Shown in pieces: positions 1 through 6,695 of a stretch of DNA of 9,284 nt. Where the stretch lies: contig JAMCZX010000026.1 of assembly GCA_023485205.1 (NCBI GenBank), positions 1,033 through 10,316 of the forward strand, written 5' to 3'. Source of the stretch: Candidatus Omnitrophota bacterium. Lineage in GTDB: Bacteria > Ratteibacteria > UBA8468 > B48-G9 > DTJG01. How positions within the stretch are numbered: the stretch's first letter is position 1; every line of letters begins with the position of its first letter. The position numbers were made by a program, and so were the translations under genes. The notes under the pieces were generated by a model. That model was given only the letters and a program-made list of their open reading frames with translations. It was not told the DNA's origin and did no database searches.

Positions 1-62
1 TTTAGGCTTTATGAAAGCAATAGAAAAATATAATATAGACAAAAATACACGATTTAACACCT
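1..62 (+). repeat. 62-bp inverted copy of sigma gene region 2 at the window edge
   Basis: Read on the plus strand, bases 1-62 match the minus strand of 1089-1028 at 61 of 62 positions; the only mismatch is at 57 (paired with 1033). Translated on the plus strand it gives LGFMKAIEKYNIDKNTRF, exactly the sigma region 2.2/2.3 peptide. The match stops at base 63 inside apt. Bases 58-62 are shared by both sources and the mismatch at 57 follows at once, which looks like a microhomology junction. The copy may continue beyond the window. Confidence 0.95.
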
Positions 63-475
63 CCGCACTTTTCAACAAGTTTAGCTGCTGCATAAGCGGT
101 TCCTCCTGTCGCAAGCAAATCATCAATAATAACAACTTTTTCACCTTTTTCTATGGCATCACTATGAATTTCAATTGTATCTGTTCCATATTCAAGTTGA
201 TATGTATAATTGATAGTTTTATAAGGAAGCTTGCCTGTTTTTCTTATAGGGATAAATCCTTTTTTCAATAAAAATGCCAGTGCACCTGCAAAAATAAAAC
301 CTCTTGATTCTATTGCTGCGATTTTTTTTGTAGAATCCGGAATATTATCAGCAAGAATCTTTATTACTTTTTCAAAAGCTTTTTCATCTTTTAATAACGG
401 AGTGATATCTTTAAATATAATACCTTTTTTTGGGAAATCCGGAATATCCCGTATTAAATTATATAATTCCTTCAT
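2..475 (-). CDS. apt: Adenine phosphoribosyltransferase, 3' end missing and replaced by foreign tail
   Basis: Adenine phosphoribosyltransferase makes AMP from adenine and PRPP in cytoplasmic purine salvage. Seen in the sequence: the N-terminal IPDFPKKGIIFKDITPLL block (residues 11-28), IESRGFIFAGALAF (55-68), RKTGKLP (79-85), EYGTDTIEIHSDAI (95-108) and the PRPP-binding loop VVIIDDLLATGGTA (114-127). The ATG at 475 has a strong AAGGAG site 7 nt upstream and lies inside the last codons of the sigma gene, so the two overlap by 17 nt. Native sequence appears to end near Gly139. The following residues (VKSCIFVYIIFFYCFHKA) do not fit the family and are the antisense reading of a 62-base inverted copy of the sigma gene that runs to the window edge. 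Family members are about 170-180 aa, so some 35 native residues are lost. The identity is secure; whether the truncation is real or a contig-end chimera is open. Confidence 0.93.
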   Translation of the reverse strand: MKELYNLIRDIPDFPKKGIIFKDITPLLKDEKAFEKVIKILADNIPDSTKKIAAIESRGFIFAGALAFLLKKGFIPIRKTGKLPYKTINYTYQLEYGTDTIEIHSDAIEKGEKVVIIDDLLATGGTAYAAAKLVEKCGGVKSCIFVYIIFFYCFHKA

Positions 476-1268
476 TTTTCATCTCCTTATATTGCTGTTG
501 AAGTTTTTGAATTGTTGTTTTTATTATATGATGAATTCTTTGTCTTGAAATCTTAAAATATTTAGAAATTTCCTTATAAGAACACTGCCTTTGACCATTA
601 AGACCAAAATACATTTTTAATATTTTCAACCATACATCAGTTTTGCTTCGTTTTTCTTTTTCTTTTAATCTCTGAAAAAGTCTATTAAGAATTTCTTCAT
701 CATTTATAAAATTTGTTATTTTTTCCCCTTCATTAGTAATTTCTATAATATCAAAACTATCAAAAATTTCTTCATTATCTTTTTTAATAGAAGAAGATGT
801 CTGAGAATATGTAAAGTAATGCTTTATTTTTGAAAAAAGGTCTAAAGAAATACCAAGATGTTCGGAAATTTCTTTATCTGTTGAATTTTTATTATTCTCT
901 AAATTGCTCCTGGAAATATAGTCATTATATTTTTTTCTAAGAATCATAACATATTCCGGGGCTTTTATAGACTGAAACTGATTAATAATAGCATTAAATA
1001 TATATTTTCTAATCCAGAAGTAGCTATAGGTGGTAAATCGTGTATTTTTGTCTATATTATATTTTTCTATTGCTTTCATAAAGCCTAAATTCCCCTCCAT
1101 AATTAAATCAGAAAAAATTTCCGGATTAAAAGCATACCTCTGGGCAATAGAAATAATTAATTTTTGATTCATTCTTATAAATTCCTCTAAAGATGTTTTA
1201 TCCCCTTTTCTTATTCGCCTAATATATTCTATTTCTTCTTCTTTGGTAAGATATTGTTTTTTTACCAT
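459..1268 (-). CDS. Divergent sigma-70 family RNA polymerase sigma factor
   Basis: A 269-residue sigma factor that would bind core RNA polymerase and direct promoter choice. Seen: a region 1.2-like start (LTKEEEIEYIRRIRKGD, residues 7-23), region 2.1 (NQKLIISIAQRY, 34-45), core-binding region 2.2 (DLIMEGNLGFMKAIEKY, 54-70), region 2.3/2.4 (TRFTTYSYFWIRKYI, 76-90), a Lys/Asn/Glu-rich middle with a region 3-like helical part (130-150), and region 4 (LKILKMYFGLNG then a helix-turn-helix SYKEISKYFKISRQRIHHI, about 214-248). There is no region 1.1, so it resembles an alternative (group 2/3) factor more than the housekeeping one. Promoter-contacting positions are altered: the RpoD WWIRQ stretch reads FWIRK, and the region 4.2 RERIRQIE stretch reads RQRIHHII. 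The ATG at 1268 is 3 nt after the alaS stop and has no clear Shine-Dalgarno site, suggesting translational coupling. The 3' end overlaps apt by 17 nt. The regulon cannot be read from the sequence. Confidence 0.88.
   Translation of the reverse strand: MVKKQYLTKEEEIEYIRRIRKGDKTSLEEFIRMNQKLIISIAQRYAFNPEIFSDLIMEGNLGFMKAIEKYNIDKNTRFTTYSYFWIRKYIFNAIINQFQSIKAPEYVMILRKKYNDYISRSNLENNKNSTDKEISEHLGISLDLFSKIKHYFTYSQTSSSIKKDNEEIFDSFDIIEITNEGEKITNFINDEEILNRLFQRLKEKEKRSKTDVWLKILKMYFGLNGQRQCSYKEISKYFKISRQRIHHIIKTTIQKLQQQYKEMKNEGII
483..488 (-). promoter_or_regulatory. Strong Shine-Dalgarno site of apt
   Basis: AAGGAG on the minus strand, 7 nt before the apt ATG at 475. It lies inside the 3' end of the sigma factor gene, whose stop is at 459-461, so apt translation probably starts independently of, or coupled to, sigma translation. 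It is the best ribosome binding site in the window. Confidence 0.8.
1028..1089 (-). repeat. Source copy of the 62-bp inverted repeat, inside the sigma gene
   Basis: This is the native copy: it encodes sigma residues about 60-81 within an uninterrupted reading frame and matches the expected sigma-70 region 2.2/2.3 pattern. Its partner is at 1-62 in the opposite orientation, with about 965 bases between the two. Confidence 0.95.
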
Positions 1269-1271
1269 AAA

Positions 1272-3908
1272 TTATTTATTATTGCTAATTTCCTTTATAA
1301 TCTCATCAATATGGTGAAAGATTTCATCAATATTTTCTATATTGATGCCGGTACCTTGAGCAAATAAACTATTGCCACCGCCAGAACCATCAACATAATT
1401 TAATAATTTTTTTAATAATTTATCTGCAGGAATAAGTTTGGAAAGAGAATTGTTTACCTTACAGATAGCAACAACTTTAGATTTAAATACTCCGGCAAAA
1501 ATACTAATACTATTTTCTAACTTTTTAGACAATTCATCAGCAATCCTGCCTAATATATCTATCTGAAAATTATCTATTCTATTTGAAACAATATAAACCT
1601 TTTTATTTTCTAATTCTAATATTTTAGTATCTGAAAGAATTTTTTCTGCCTGATATGATATAAATTTATTTATAAAAGTCTGTAATTGTATATCTTTCTC
1701 TTTAATTTGTTTTTTTAATTTTTCCACATAATCCACCAACTGGTCTGAACTTACTTCAAACTGATGGGATAAATTTTCTAATATTTTAATCTGTTCTTTT
1801 ATCCAGTTATATGCTTCTTTTCTTGTTGCTGCTTCTATTCTTTTTACATTTTCTCCTATACTTGAAAATGCTAAAATTTTAAAAAACTCTATCTGCGAAG
1901 TGTTTTTTAAATGAATTCCCCCGCATAATTCTTTATGAAACCCACCTATATCTATAATCCGCACTCTTTCACCATATTTTTCAAGAAAATGAGCTATCAC
2001 TCCTTTTGACACAGCATCCCTGAAATCTGTTTCTTCAATTATCACATCTTTATTCTGTAATATAATTGAATTAACCATATCTTCTATTTTATTAATTAAT
2101 ATCTGCTCAATCTTACCGGGATAAAAGAAATCAAAACGAAGTTTATCGTATCCTACATAGGAACCTGCCTGTTTGATTTCTTTCCCTAACATTTCCCTTA
2201 AACAATAGTGCAAAATATGGGTGGCTGTATGATTGGAAGATACAGACATTCTGAAATCCATTGATACTTTTACTTCTACATCCTGATTTTTTTTCACATC
2301 TGAAGAATCACCTTTGAAAAATTCTCCTGTATGAAAAATAATACCATGCTGATTGATATTTGTATCAATAACCTTGAATAACCAGTTATCTCCAATTATT
2401 TCCCCTTTATCTCCAATCTGACCGCCCTTCTCAGGGAATAAAGGTGTTTTTTCAATAACAATCTGCCATAATTTTTTTTGCGGAATATAATAAAAAGATA
2501 TTACTTTAGTATTTGTCTGGCTTTCATTATATCCAGTAAAAATTGTTTCCTTTAAGGTCTGGGAAATAAAAATCGGCTCTATTCTCTCTTGAAATTTTGA
2601 CTTATTTCTACTTTTAATTTTCTGTTTTTCCATAAAAACTTCAAATTCCTGCCAATCAGGATAAAAACCTTTATCAAGTGAAATTTCTTCTATAAGGTCT
2701 CTTGGTATACCCTGGGTATCATACCATTTAAAAAGAATATCCCCGGGTATAACATTATTTTTAAAAGATTTTTCCACCTGAATAAAAATTTTCTGAGAAC
2801 TATCTAAAAGAATTAAAAATCTTTCTTCCTCTTCTTTGATAATATGACTTAGATATGTTTGATTTTCTTTTAAAAAAGGATAAGCATTAGACATTATTTC
2901 TATTACAGATGGCGCTATAAGATAAAGAAAAGGTTTGGAAATATTTAATTTTTTCCCCTGGTACGCAGACCTTCTTAAAATTCTTCTTAAAACATATCCC
3001 CTACCCTCATTTTCAGGAATAATACCATCACTTAAAAGAAAAACAATTGCTCTGATATGATCAACTATTATTCTGAATACCACACTTGTTTTATCAGAAA
3101 AGTTTATACCTGAGATTTCCTCAACTTTTTTTATTAAAGGGGAAAACAGGTCTGTTTCATAATTGGTAGGTGTATTTTGAATTATTCGGGAAATTCTTTC
3201 AAGACCCATCCCTGTATCAACACCTCTTCTTTTCAAGTCAAGATATGTACCATCAATCTGCTGGTCATATTGAGGGAAAACAAGATTCCAGAATTCAAGA
3301 AATCTATCACAGTCACATCCGGGTTTACAGTCTGGTTTTCCACAGGATTTTTCAAAGGTGATTCTTCAGATTTCTCCACAGTCAAAATAAAGTTCACTGC
3401 AAGGACCACAAGGACCAGTATTTCCTGCAGGACCCCAAAAATTATGACTTTTCCCAAGAGGAACAATCCTCTTTTCAGAAATAAAGTGTTTCCATATTTT
3501 TTTTGTTTCTTCATCTTCTACATAATAAGATACCCATAATTGTTCAGGTTTTATTTTTAAAACATTTACAACAAATTCCCATGCCCATTCTATCGTTTCT
3601 TTTTTAAAATAATCACCAAATGAAAAATTACCAAGCATTTCAAAAAAGGTATGATGCCTGGCACTATATCCTATTTTTTCAAGGTCGCTGTCTTTTCCTC
3701 CAGCTCTTACGCATCTCTGACAGCTAACAGCTTTTTTATATGGAAGTAGTATATTGGTGGCCCAAAATTTTTTAAATTGAACCATGCCTGCATTTGTAAA
3801 AAGAAGACTTGGGTCATCAAAGGGAATAAGACTGCTGGAAGGGACAATTTTATGACCTTTATTTTCAAAAAATTGAAGAAAAGATTTTCGTATTTCATCA
3901 CTTGTCAT
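1272..3908 (-). CDS. alaS: Alanyl-tRNA synthetase, interrupted by in-frame UGA at codon 181
   Basis: Charges tRNA-Ala with alanine and hydrolyses mischarged product; essential and cytoplasmic. Read straight through, the frame is 878 codons, the normal family length. Seen in order: catalytic N-terminus ([58 protein letters not shown]), cysteine-rich [20 protein letters not shown] (189-208), [10 protein letters not shown] (230-239), tRNA-binding helices, the editing domain with NHTATH (559-564) and CGGIH (662-666) zinc ligands, a coiled coil (about 723-755) and the C-Ala domain with GSGGG (841-845). Codon 181 (3366-3368) is TGA, in the same frame on both sides, so no frameshift is involved. About 18 extra bases lie between CGE and CGKP relative to typical homologues. 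The UGA falls inside a 25-bp inverted copy of alaS 2298-2322, so a templated insertion explains it. As written the gene would give a 180-residue fragment; Leu225 (TTG at 3236) is not a real start. The htrA stop is 6 nt upstream. Confidence 0.93.
2298..2322 (-). repeat. Source copy of the 25-bp inverted repeat in the alaS editing domain region
   Basis: On the minus strand this encodes the [10 protein letters not shown] stretch (about residues 528-537) just before the editing domain, in an uninterrupted frame with plausible family spacing, so it is taken as native. Its inverted partner lies 1024 bases away at 3347-3371. Confidence 0.88.
3347..3371 (-). repeat. 25-bp inverted copy of alaS 2298-2322 carrying the in-frame UGA
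   Basis: The minus strand of 3371-3347 is identical over 25 bases to the plus strand of 2298-2322, starting ATCTGAAGAATC and ending TTTGAAAAAT. It covers alaS codons 180-188, exactly where the family-conserved spacing between CGE and CGKPDC is disturbed and the TGA occurs. After the perfect match both sequences share CCTGT if three bases (TCT) are skipped in the 2298 copy, which looks like junction microhomology. Read on the plus strand it gives FFKGDSSD, the peptide of the editing domain source. This is therefore the derived copy. Confidence 0.93.
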
Positions 3909-3914
3909 TTTATA

Positions 3915-5441
3915 TTATTTTTCACTCAGGCTAACCCATTGGTCCTGTCCATTTGCATATATAAGAATTGATACATCCTGGTTTTTCTTAATTTTACTAA
4001 TAATATCTTGAAATTCTTTAAAACCAGTAATATTGCTGTTATCAATTTTTTTTATAATTACCCCTGATGTTATTCCCGCCTGGTCAGCAATAGAGCCTGG
4101 TTCCACCATTACAACAATAACACCTTTTATATCAGGAATATTATATTCCTGTCTTATTTTATTGGTTATCCTGCTTATAGTCATACCTTTCCATGAAACT
4201 TCACCAGAAGCATATTCTGAAGCAAGAGTGAGTTCTTTTTTGGAAGGCCTTTCTTCCACTTTTAAAGGAACTGTAATTTTCTTTTTATTTCTCCATATTG
4301 TTAAAATAACTGTTTGCCCAACTGATGTATTTGAAACATCATATTCCAGCTCCATTATATTTTTAACAGGTTTACCATTGAAATCAAGAATAATATCTCC
4401 TGATTGAAGTCCTGCTTTTTTTGCCGGAGTACCTGGAATAACGCTGGCAATCAGTGCCCCCTTTTTTGATGTTAATCCAAAAGTTTTTGCTAATTTAGAT
4501 GTAAGAGGTTGAAGAAACACCCCAAGAAAACCTCTTATAACCTTTCCATGTTCTTTTAATTGAATAAAAATCTTTTTTGCTGTATTAATAGGTATTGCAA
4601 AACCAAGATTTGTAGCTACATAGGGAGCAATAATAAAGGTATTTATACCAACAACCTGCCCCTCCAAATTAACAAGTGGCCCTCCGGAATTGCCTGGATT
4701 AATCGGGGCTGAGGTCTGAATAAAACTTTCTTCCAGAGGCATACCTGAAACATACCTGCCTTTTGCACTGATAATCCCAAAGGTAACAGATTCATAAAGA
4801 CCCATTGGATTTCCAATAGCAATTGCAAACTGACCAACATGAACATTATTGGAATTTCCCAATGACACAGTGGGCAGATTATTTCCAGCATTAATTTTCA
4901 AAAGAGCAAGGTCTGTCTGTGAATCTGTACCAATAACCTTTGCCTGATATTTCTTATCACTTCCAAAAACTCTTACAAAAATCTTATCCATACCTTTTAC
5001 TACATGATTATTTGTTAATATATATCCATTGGGACTAACTATGAAACCTGAACCAAGATATTTTTCTTTTCTCTGGTATGTTTTTGGCTGTGAAGGTGTA
5101 GATTGACCGAAAAAGTTGCCGAAAAAATTATTCTGCCCAAAAGGATTCCAGTATCTATATGTAACTGTTTTTTCTGTTGTTATTTCTACAACTGCCGGCT
5201 TTACTTTCTTTACAACCTGAACAATATCATCCTGTAAAGCAAGAGCATTAGGGTTAACAGATACAGGTATTGATTGATTTAAAGATAATCTACCACCGAC
5301 GTTTCTATTATAAGATTTTGCCTGAACAAACCATACAACCAGACCAGCCACAATAATTACCGTTATAATACCTCCTACAAGTTTTTTTATTTTTTTTGTT
5401 TCATTATTCCCTGCTTCATTTATAAAATTTCTCCATCTCAT
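3915..5441 (-). CDS. HtrA/DegP-family serine protease, membrane-anchored, two PDZ domains
   Basis: A 508-residue envelope quality-control protease that would degrade or hold misfolded extracytoplasmic proteins. Seen: a basic start then a hydrophobic helix (LVGGIITVIIVAGLVVWFVQ, 21-40) with no obvious cleavage site, suggesting an anchor with the enzyme outside the cytoplasmic membrane; a trypsin-like domain with the full triad His146 (TNNHVV), Asp177 (SQTDLALLKI) and Ser252 (NPGNSGGPL); a Phe/Asn/Gly-rich loop (FGQNNFFGNFFGQ, 101-113) where the regulatory LA loop sits in DegP; PDZ1 (about 303-398, with GTPAKKAGLQSGDIIL) and PDZ2 (about 415-505, with PGSIADQAGITSG). Length and order match the DegP/DegQ/MucD class; which member it is cannot be settled here. 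The ATG at 5441 has a GGGGGA site 7 nt upstream, part of which lies in a 29-bp repeat. The stop is 6 nt before alaS. Confidence 0.95.
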   Translation of the reverse strand: MRWRNFINEAGNNETKKIKKLVGGIITVIIVAGLVVWFVQAKSYNRNVGGRLSLNQSIPVSVNPNALALQDDIVQVVKKVKPAVVEITTEKTVTYRYWNPFGQNNFFGNFFGQSTPSQPKTYQRKEKYLGSGFIVSPNGYILTNNHVVKGMDKIFVRVFGSDKKYQAKVIGTDSQTDLALLKINAGNNLPTVSLGNSNNVHVGQFAIAIGNPMGLYESVTFGIISAKGRYVSGMPLEESFIQTSAPINPGNSGGPLVNLEGQVVGINTFIIAPYVATNLGFAIPINTAKKIFIQLKEHGKVIRGFLGVFLQPLTSKLAKTFGLTSKKGALIASVIPGTPAKKAGLQSGDIILDFNGKPVKNIMELEYDVSNTSVGQTVILTIWRNKKKITVPLKVEERPSKKELTLASEYASGEVSWKGMTISRITNKIRQEYNIPDIKGVIVVMVEPGSIADQAGITSGVIIKKIDNSNITGFKEFQDIISKIKKNQDVSILIYANGQDQWVSLSEK

Positions 5442-5448
5442 TTTTTAT

Positions 5449-5454
5449 TCCCCC
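5449..5454 (-). promoter_or_regulatory. G-rich ribosome binding site of htrA
   Basis: GGGGGA on the minus strand, 7 nt before the htrA ATG at 5441, within AAAAAAGGGGGAAT. Its upstream half (GGG, 5452-5454) is the last part of the 29-bp direct repeat at 5452-5480, so the duplication supplies or touches the translation signal of htrA. Confidence 0.6.
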
Positions 5455-5480
5455 TTTTTTATTATTATTTTTTTGATAGT
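5452..5480 (-). repeat. 29-bp direct repeat, intergenic copy before htrA
   Basis: Identical over 29 bases to 5932-5960 and in the same orientation, exactly 480 bases away; the match ends sharply on both sides. On the minus strand it starts ACTATC, runs through A-rich AAT triplets and ends in GGG. It fills most of the 40-nt gap between the gfo2 stop and the htrA start. Because the other copy is coding and fits its protein, this intergenic copy is more likely the derived one. The segment is low in complexity, which weakens the argument slightly. Confidence 0.92.
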
Positions 5481-5481
5481 T

Positions 5482-6657
5482 TTAACCTCTATAAACCACT
5501 TTTATCCATTTTTTAGAATTGATTGATTCACTAACGGCATCAAGCACTTCCTGGGATTTTATACCATCATAAAAATTAGGTATTGGATTTTCTCCTTTAT
5601 TTAAAGAAATAACCAAATCTGCCACTTCATTTATAAAAGATTCTCCATAACCAATGATATGCCCATCCGGCCAGAAATTCCCTGCGTAAGGATGGGAATT
5701 ATTTGTAACATTTATAGTTCTAAAACCCTGCGAAGAAATATCATCTTCAGATGAATAATATTCAAGTTCATTAAGTCTTTCAAGATTAAAAACAATAGAT
5801 CCTTTACTTCCATTAACTTCAAATCTTTGATAATTTTTCCTGCCTGTGGCAAACCTTGTTGCCTCAAAAGTTCCTACAACACCATTTTTAAATTCACATA
5901 AAAAAGAAGTAACATCATCTACATCTACAATCCCTTTTTTATTATTATTTTTTTGATAGTCAAGTCCTGTAGTCAGGTCTTCTTGTTCCTCAAGAAGGGG
6001 TCTTTCCTTGATAAATGTCTTATTCAGACCTATAACCCTATCAAAATCCCCGACAAGAAAGTGCGCAAGATCAATTAAATGTGCATTAAGGTCTCCATGA
6101 GAACCTGAGCCTGCAATATTTTTTTGTAGCCGCCATACCAGTGGAAAATCAGGATTAATAATCCAGTCCTGAAGATAAACAGCTCTGATGTGATAAATAT
6201 TACCTATCTTGTTTTCAGAAATAAGTTTTTTCGCAAAAGCAATTGCCGGAAGCTTTCTATAATTAAAACTAATTGCATGTTTAACCTTATATTTTTCAAC
6301 TGCTTCTAACATCTCATATGAATCCTTTAAAGTGATTGAAAGAGGTTTTTCACAAAAAACAGTTTTTCCTTCTTTTGCTGTTTCTATTACAATGTCTTTG
6401 TGAAAATTTGGAGGAGTGGTAACATCTATAAGGTCTATATCATTTCTTTTAATAAGTTTTTTCCAGTCTGTTTCAATACTTTCCCAGCCAAATTGTTCAC
6501 AGGCAATTTTTAATGGTTTTTCATGTCTGCCGCATATAGATTTCATAATAATATTTACCGGCAAATTAAAAAAAAGATTTGCATTCTTATATGCAAAAGA
6601 ATGTGCTTTCCCCATAAATTTGTATCCCACTAATCCTATATTTAAATTCTGTTTCAT
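5482..6657 (-). CDS. Gfo/Idh/MocA-family NAD(P)-dependent oxidoreductase (second of a pair)
   Basis: A 391-residue cytoplasmic dehydrogenase of the glucose-fructose oxidoreductase / inositol dehydrogenase superfamily, which oxidises sugars, polyols or their derivatives. Seen: an N-terminal Rossmann fold with IGLVGYKFMGKAHSFAY (7-23), where the usual GxGxxG is GYKFMG; VTTPPNFH (79-86); the EKP catalytic-lysine motif (VFCEKP, 100-105); and the C-terminal sheet domain with the metal- or substrate-side motif GSHGDLNAHLIDLAHFLVGD (185-204), then GTFEATRFATGR and FEVNGSKGSI. The GxxMGxAHSxAY start is typical of an uncharacterised subgroup; the substrate cannot be named. The ATG at 6657 is chosen because GGAGG lies 10 nt upstream and the protein then begins at the Rossmann strand; a longer frame to 6693 has no support. 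It sits 38 nt after the first oxidoreductase and 40 nt before htrA. It contains one copy of a 29-bp direct repeat. Confidence 0.92.
   Translation of the reverse strand: MKQNLNIGLVGYKFMGKAHSFAYKNANLFFNLPVNIIMKSICGRHEKPLKIACEQFGWESIETDWKKLIKRNDIDLIDVTTPPNFHKDIVIETAKEGKTVFCEKPLSITLKDSYEMLEAVEKYKVKHAISFNYRKLPAIAFAKKLISENKIGNIYHIRAVYLQDWIINPDFPLVWRLQKNIAGSGSHGDLNAHLIDLAHFLVGDFDRVIGLNKTFIKERPLLEEQEDLTTGLDYQKNNNKKGIVDVDDVTSFLCEFKNGVVGTFEATRFATGRKNYQRFEVNGSKGSIVFNLERLNELEYYSSEDDISSQGFRTINVTNNSHPYAGNFWPDGHIIGYGESFINEVADLVISLNKGENPIPNFYDGIKSQEVLDAVSESINSKKWIKVVYRG
5932..5960 (-). repeat. 29-bp direct repeat, coding copy inside the second oxidoreductase
   Basis: Encodes DYQKNNNKKG (residues 233-242) in a surface-loop position between TTGL and VDVDDVTSF of the oxidoreductase. 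The frame is intact, and a variable linker is expected here. Recombination between this copy and 5452-5480 would delete exactly 480 bp of the gene's 3' part. Confidence 0.92.
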
Positions 6658-6667
6658 AAGATATTTT

Positions 6668-6672
6668 CCTCC
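6668..6672 (-). promoter_or_regulatory. Shine-Dalgarno site that sets the second oxidoreductase start
   Basis: GGAGG on the minus strand, 10 nt before the ATG at 6657. It lies downstream of the in-frame alternative start at 6693, so it supports the shorter protein. Confidence 0.7.
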
Positions 6673-6695
6673 ATTTTTAGAAACATTTAACAAAT

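Noticed and set aside
11..271. Plus-strand open frame starting MKAIEKYNIDKN
   Set aside because: Its first part is the inverted sigma fragment and the rest is antisense to apt. It is produced by the junction and is not a gene.
1325..1347. 9-bp inverted repeat with 5-nt loop (CATCAATAT / ATATTGATG)
   Set aside because: A+T rich, inside the last codons of alaS, not followed by a T run on the transcribed strand, and partly a result of the repeated Ile-Asp-Glu-Ile codons. Not supported as a terminator or operator.
1272..3236. A separate gene starting at 3236
   Set aside because: The initiator would be a TTG that is an internal leucine (residue 225) just before the conserved VDTGMGLER motif; upstream codons in the same frame encode the conserved [15 protein letters not shown] block. 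It is the downstream part of alaS.
3366..3368. UGA in alaS as selenocysteine or as a reassigned codon (Gly or Trp)
   Set aside because: recA ends in TGA, Trp is TGG and Gly GGA is common, and no other gene here has an internal TGA. Family alignment has no Cys at this position, no convincing SECIS-like hairpin follows the codon, and the codon lies in an inverted copy of another part of alaS.
3177..3539. Plus-strand open frame of 120 codons across the alaS interruption
   Set aside because: Antisense to conserved alaS codons; its GFFKGDSSD stretch only reflects the inverted copy from the editing-domain region.
6658..6693. Longer N-terminus for the second oxidoreductase (MLNVSKNGGKYL)
   Set aside because: These codons cover the GGAGG ribosome binding site, and the family protein begins directly before the Rossmann strand at the ATG at 6657.
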